Assembly (NCBI GenBank): GCA_017538465.1 | Contig: JAFYIW010000120.1 | Coordinates: forward strand, 1-6,951 | DNA from: Victivallales bacterium | Lineage (GTDB): Bacteria; Verrucomicrobiota; Lentisphaeria; Oligosphaerales; Oligosphaeraceae | Length of the DNA: 6,951 nt | Reading direction: 5' to 3' | Part shown: positions 5,769-6,951 of the stretch, piece by piece | How positions within the stretch are numbered: the stretch's first letter is position 1 | How the letters are laid out: each line of letters starts with the position of its first letter | Notes under the pieces: generated by a model | Database searches by the model: none | What the model was told of the DNA's origin: nothing | The model's input: the letters and a program-made list of their open reading frames with translations, nothing else | Made by a program: the position numbers and the translations under genes

Positions 5769-5808
5769 AGGCCGCATGGAACGGCGGTCCCGCATGGAAC
5801 GGCGGCCT
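5769..5808. promoter_or_regulatory. Operator-like repeat upstream of the HTH gene
   Basis: A 16-base direct repeat, CCGCATGGAACGGCGG, occurs at 5772-5787 and 5790-5805 (period 18). It is enclosed by a 7-bp inverted repeat, AGGCCGC 5769-5775 with GCGGCCT 5802-5808. It lies 23 bases upstream of the HTH start at 5746. The position and the near two-helical-turn spacing fit a tandem operator. Confidence 0.45.
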
Positions 5809-6059
5809 CTTGCCATACTTTACATCATCTTGTCGCACAAAGAGTTATTTTCCCATATAAGCACCGATTTTCTCTGATATTCTCCGGTTGTTTTTCAACT
5901 GCGTCTGTGAAAGGAATTATATTTAGCGACAATGGCCAAACGCCGCCTAGCGTGGCGTCTTGGAAATCCGGATAGAGTTTCGCAGGCATTTGGGAAGCAG
6001 CTTGGGTTCAGACAAGACGGATTTAAGAGACATCACGCCAGAAGAGGGCCGATGATTTC
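5809..6059. other. AT-rich region between divergent HTH and PHP genes
   Basis: With the operator-like repeat at its left end, the gap between the HTH start and the PHP start is about 313 bases. The part from 5810 to 5930 is AT-rich and should hold promoters for both genes. For the PHP gene a weak candidate is TTCAAC (5894-5899), 18 bases, TATATT (5918-5923). I found no convincing minus-strand promoter and no separate gene. Confidence 0.35.
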
Positions 6060-6851
6060 ATGTACAGCAATTACCATACTCACACCGCCTTCTGCAAACA
6101 CGCCGAGGGGATGCCCGTGGACTACTGCCGCGAGGCGGTGGCTCACGGGATGAGGGTCCTGGGCTTTTCCGATCACTGTCCGTGGCCGGACGGCCTCTGG
6201 AATTCCGTCCGCATGAACTACGACCAATTGGCCGACTATTTCGCATCCATTCAGGTTGCCCGCGAGGCTTTCCCGCAGTTGGAGGTCCACGCAGGACTGG
6301 AGACGGAATTCCGCAAGGACCTCGGCAATTTCATCCCCGACACTTTTCTGCGGCCCGATCGCGCGGAGTATCTGCTACTGGCGCTGCATAGCTACTTGGA
6401 CTCCAACGGCGAATGGCAGGACTCCTGGCACATCTCCACCGCCGAAGGTCTTCTAGGCTATGCCCGTCATGCAATTGAGGCAATGGAGAGTGGCTGGTTC
6501 GCCGCCTTCGCGCATCCGGACGTCTTCGCCCATGGCGGCTGCACATGGCAAGGCGCGGCCATTGAATGTGCCAGAATGATTCTTCAGACCGCGCAGGATT
6601 GCCACATCCCGTTGGAGCTGAATTGCAATGGCTTTCACCGCAAGCTCATCCGCGATGAATTCGGCCTGCCTCGCCGTCCTTATCCATACCTGCCCTTCTG
6701 GGCATTGGCCACGGAATATGACGTGCAGGTCTTCGTCGGAGCGGACGCACATCGCCCCGAGTTCCTCTTCTCCACCAACGAGGACTGCCTCGCCGTTGCC
6801 CATTACTACGGATTACAGGTCATCGAGACCTTGCCGATACATAGGACATGA
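6060..6851 (+). CDS. PHP-family phosphoesterase, histidinol-phosphatase type (HisJ/HisK-like)
   Basis: This 263-residue protein is close to the length of HisJ-type histidinol-phosphatases, which hydrolyse L-histidinol phosphate to histidinol in histidine synthesis. The PHP metal ligands appear in order: YHTHT (His6, His8), GFSDH (Asp38, His39), GLETE (Glu81), ALHS (His110), AHPD (His152) and GADAHRP (Asp229, His231). The substrate-side segment LELNCNGFHRK (185-195) is also typical. All sites are intact, so a metal-dependent cytoplasmic enzyme is expected; no signal peptide is present. The start fits the family, where the HxH motif lies within the first ten residues. A GAGG at 6044-6047 gives a distant SD, and an in-frame stop at 6024 limits any extension. 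No other histidine gene is nearby, so another phosphorylated substrate cannot be excluded. No terminator is visible in the remaining 100 bases. Confidence 0.92.
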   Translation: MYSNYHTHTAFCKHAEGMPVDYCREAVAHGMRVLGFSDHCPWPDGLWNSVRMNYDQLADYFASIQVAREAFPQLEVHAGLETEFRKDLGNFIPDTFLRPDRAEYLLLALHSYLDSNGEWQDSWHISTAEGLLGYARHAIEAMESGWFAAFAHPDVFAHGGCTWQGAAIECARMILQTAQDCHIPLELNCNGFHRKLIRDEFGLPRRPYPYLPFWALATEYDVQVFVGADAHRPEFLFSTNEDCLAVAHYYGLQVIETLPIHRT

Positions 6852-6951
6852 TGGTCTCGGATGGGGTGGCCCCACGCTTCCAGGTAATACGGATTTCACC
6901 TGCAGAGCAGGCGATGCAAAACCTCTAACCTCGTCTGCTGGCGGGGCGCCA

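Noticed and set aside
5119..5877. 252-codon plus-strand open frame across tRNA-Gln and the HTH gene
   Set aside because: It would have to read through a clear tRNA and an intact antisense HTH domain; its composition is low-complexity.
5932..6153. 73-codon plus-strand frame overlapping the start of the PHP gene
   Set aside because: It overlaps the conserved HxH region of the PHP enzyme out of frame, and I see no family features in its translation.
6864..6880. Hairpin TGGGG-TGG-CCCCA after the PHP gene as a terminator
   Set aside because: The stem is only 5 bp and no T run follows.

Overview
The window looks like ordinary chromosome from a moderately GC-rich bacterium with a Gram-negative type envelope. 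It carries secreted and lipoprotein signal peptides, a TPR protein resembling the BamD family, and a peptidoglycan-recycling carboxypeptidase. Most start codons lack a Shine-Dalgarno (SD) sequence. The style of the small HTH protein and of the exported helical-repeat proteins makes a member of the PVC group (Verrucomicrobiota/Lentisphaerota-like) my best guess. That is inference from gene style; no marker gene here fixes the lineage.

Layout from left to right. Positions 2-430 (minus) hold the N-terminal part of an exported TPR protein that runs off the left edge. Across a hairpin-rich divergent gap, 587-1495 (plus) encodes a complete S66-family LD-carboxypeptidase with all three catalytic residues, followed directly by a clear intrinsic terminator. 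An AT-rich leader then precedes a tandem pair of small lipoproteins (1817-2242 and 2558-2941, plus). They resemble the DUF4878/NTF2-like type, and each has its own promoter candidate and a near-copy of the same terminator. The pair is a recent duplication: the first 55 codons are almost identical, while the second half and the C-terminal tail have diverged.

After a 359-base gap with a degenerate 9-base repeat and a good promoter candidate, 3301-4980 (plus) encodes a 559-residue exported protein. It is built from about seven degenerate ~46-residue helical repeats followed by a beta-rich C-terminal domain. A terminator that can act in both directions separates it from a convergent tRNA-Gln(UUG) gene (5120-5193, minus, CCA encoded). 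Next on the minus strand is a small XRE-type HTH regulator (5288-5746). Its last codons form one arm of its own terminator, and its upstream region carries an operator-like repeat. At 6060-6851 (plus) is a complete PHP-family phosphoesterase of the histidinol-phosphatase type. The final 100 bases hold no recognisable gene.

The genes appear to be mostly single transcription units with their own promoters and terminators. No operon links them into one pathway, and there is no transposase, integrase, CRISPR array or recognisable defence system. The least explained items are the lipoprotein pair and the 46-residue repeat protein. Both are envelope-directed and of unknown function.
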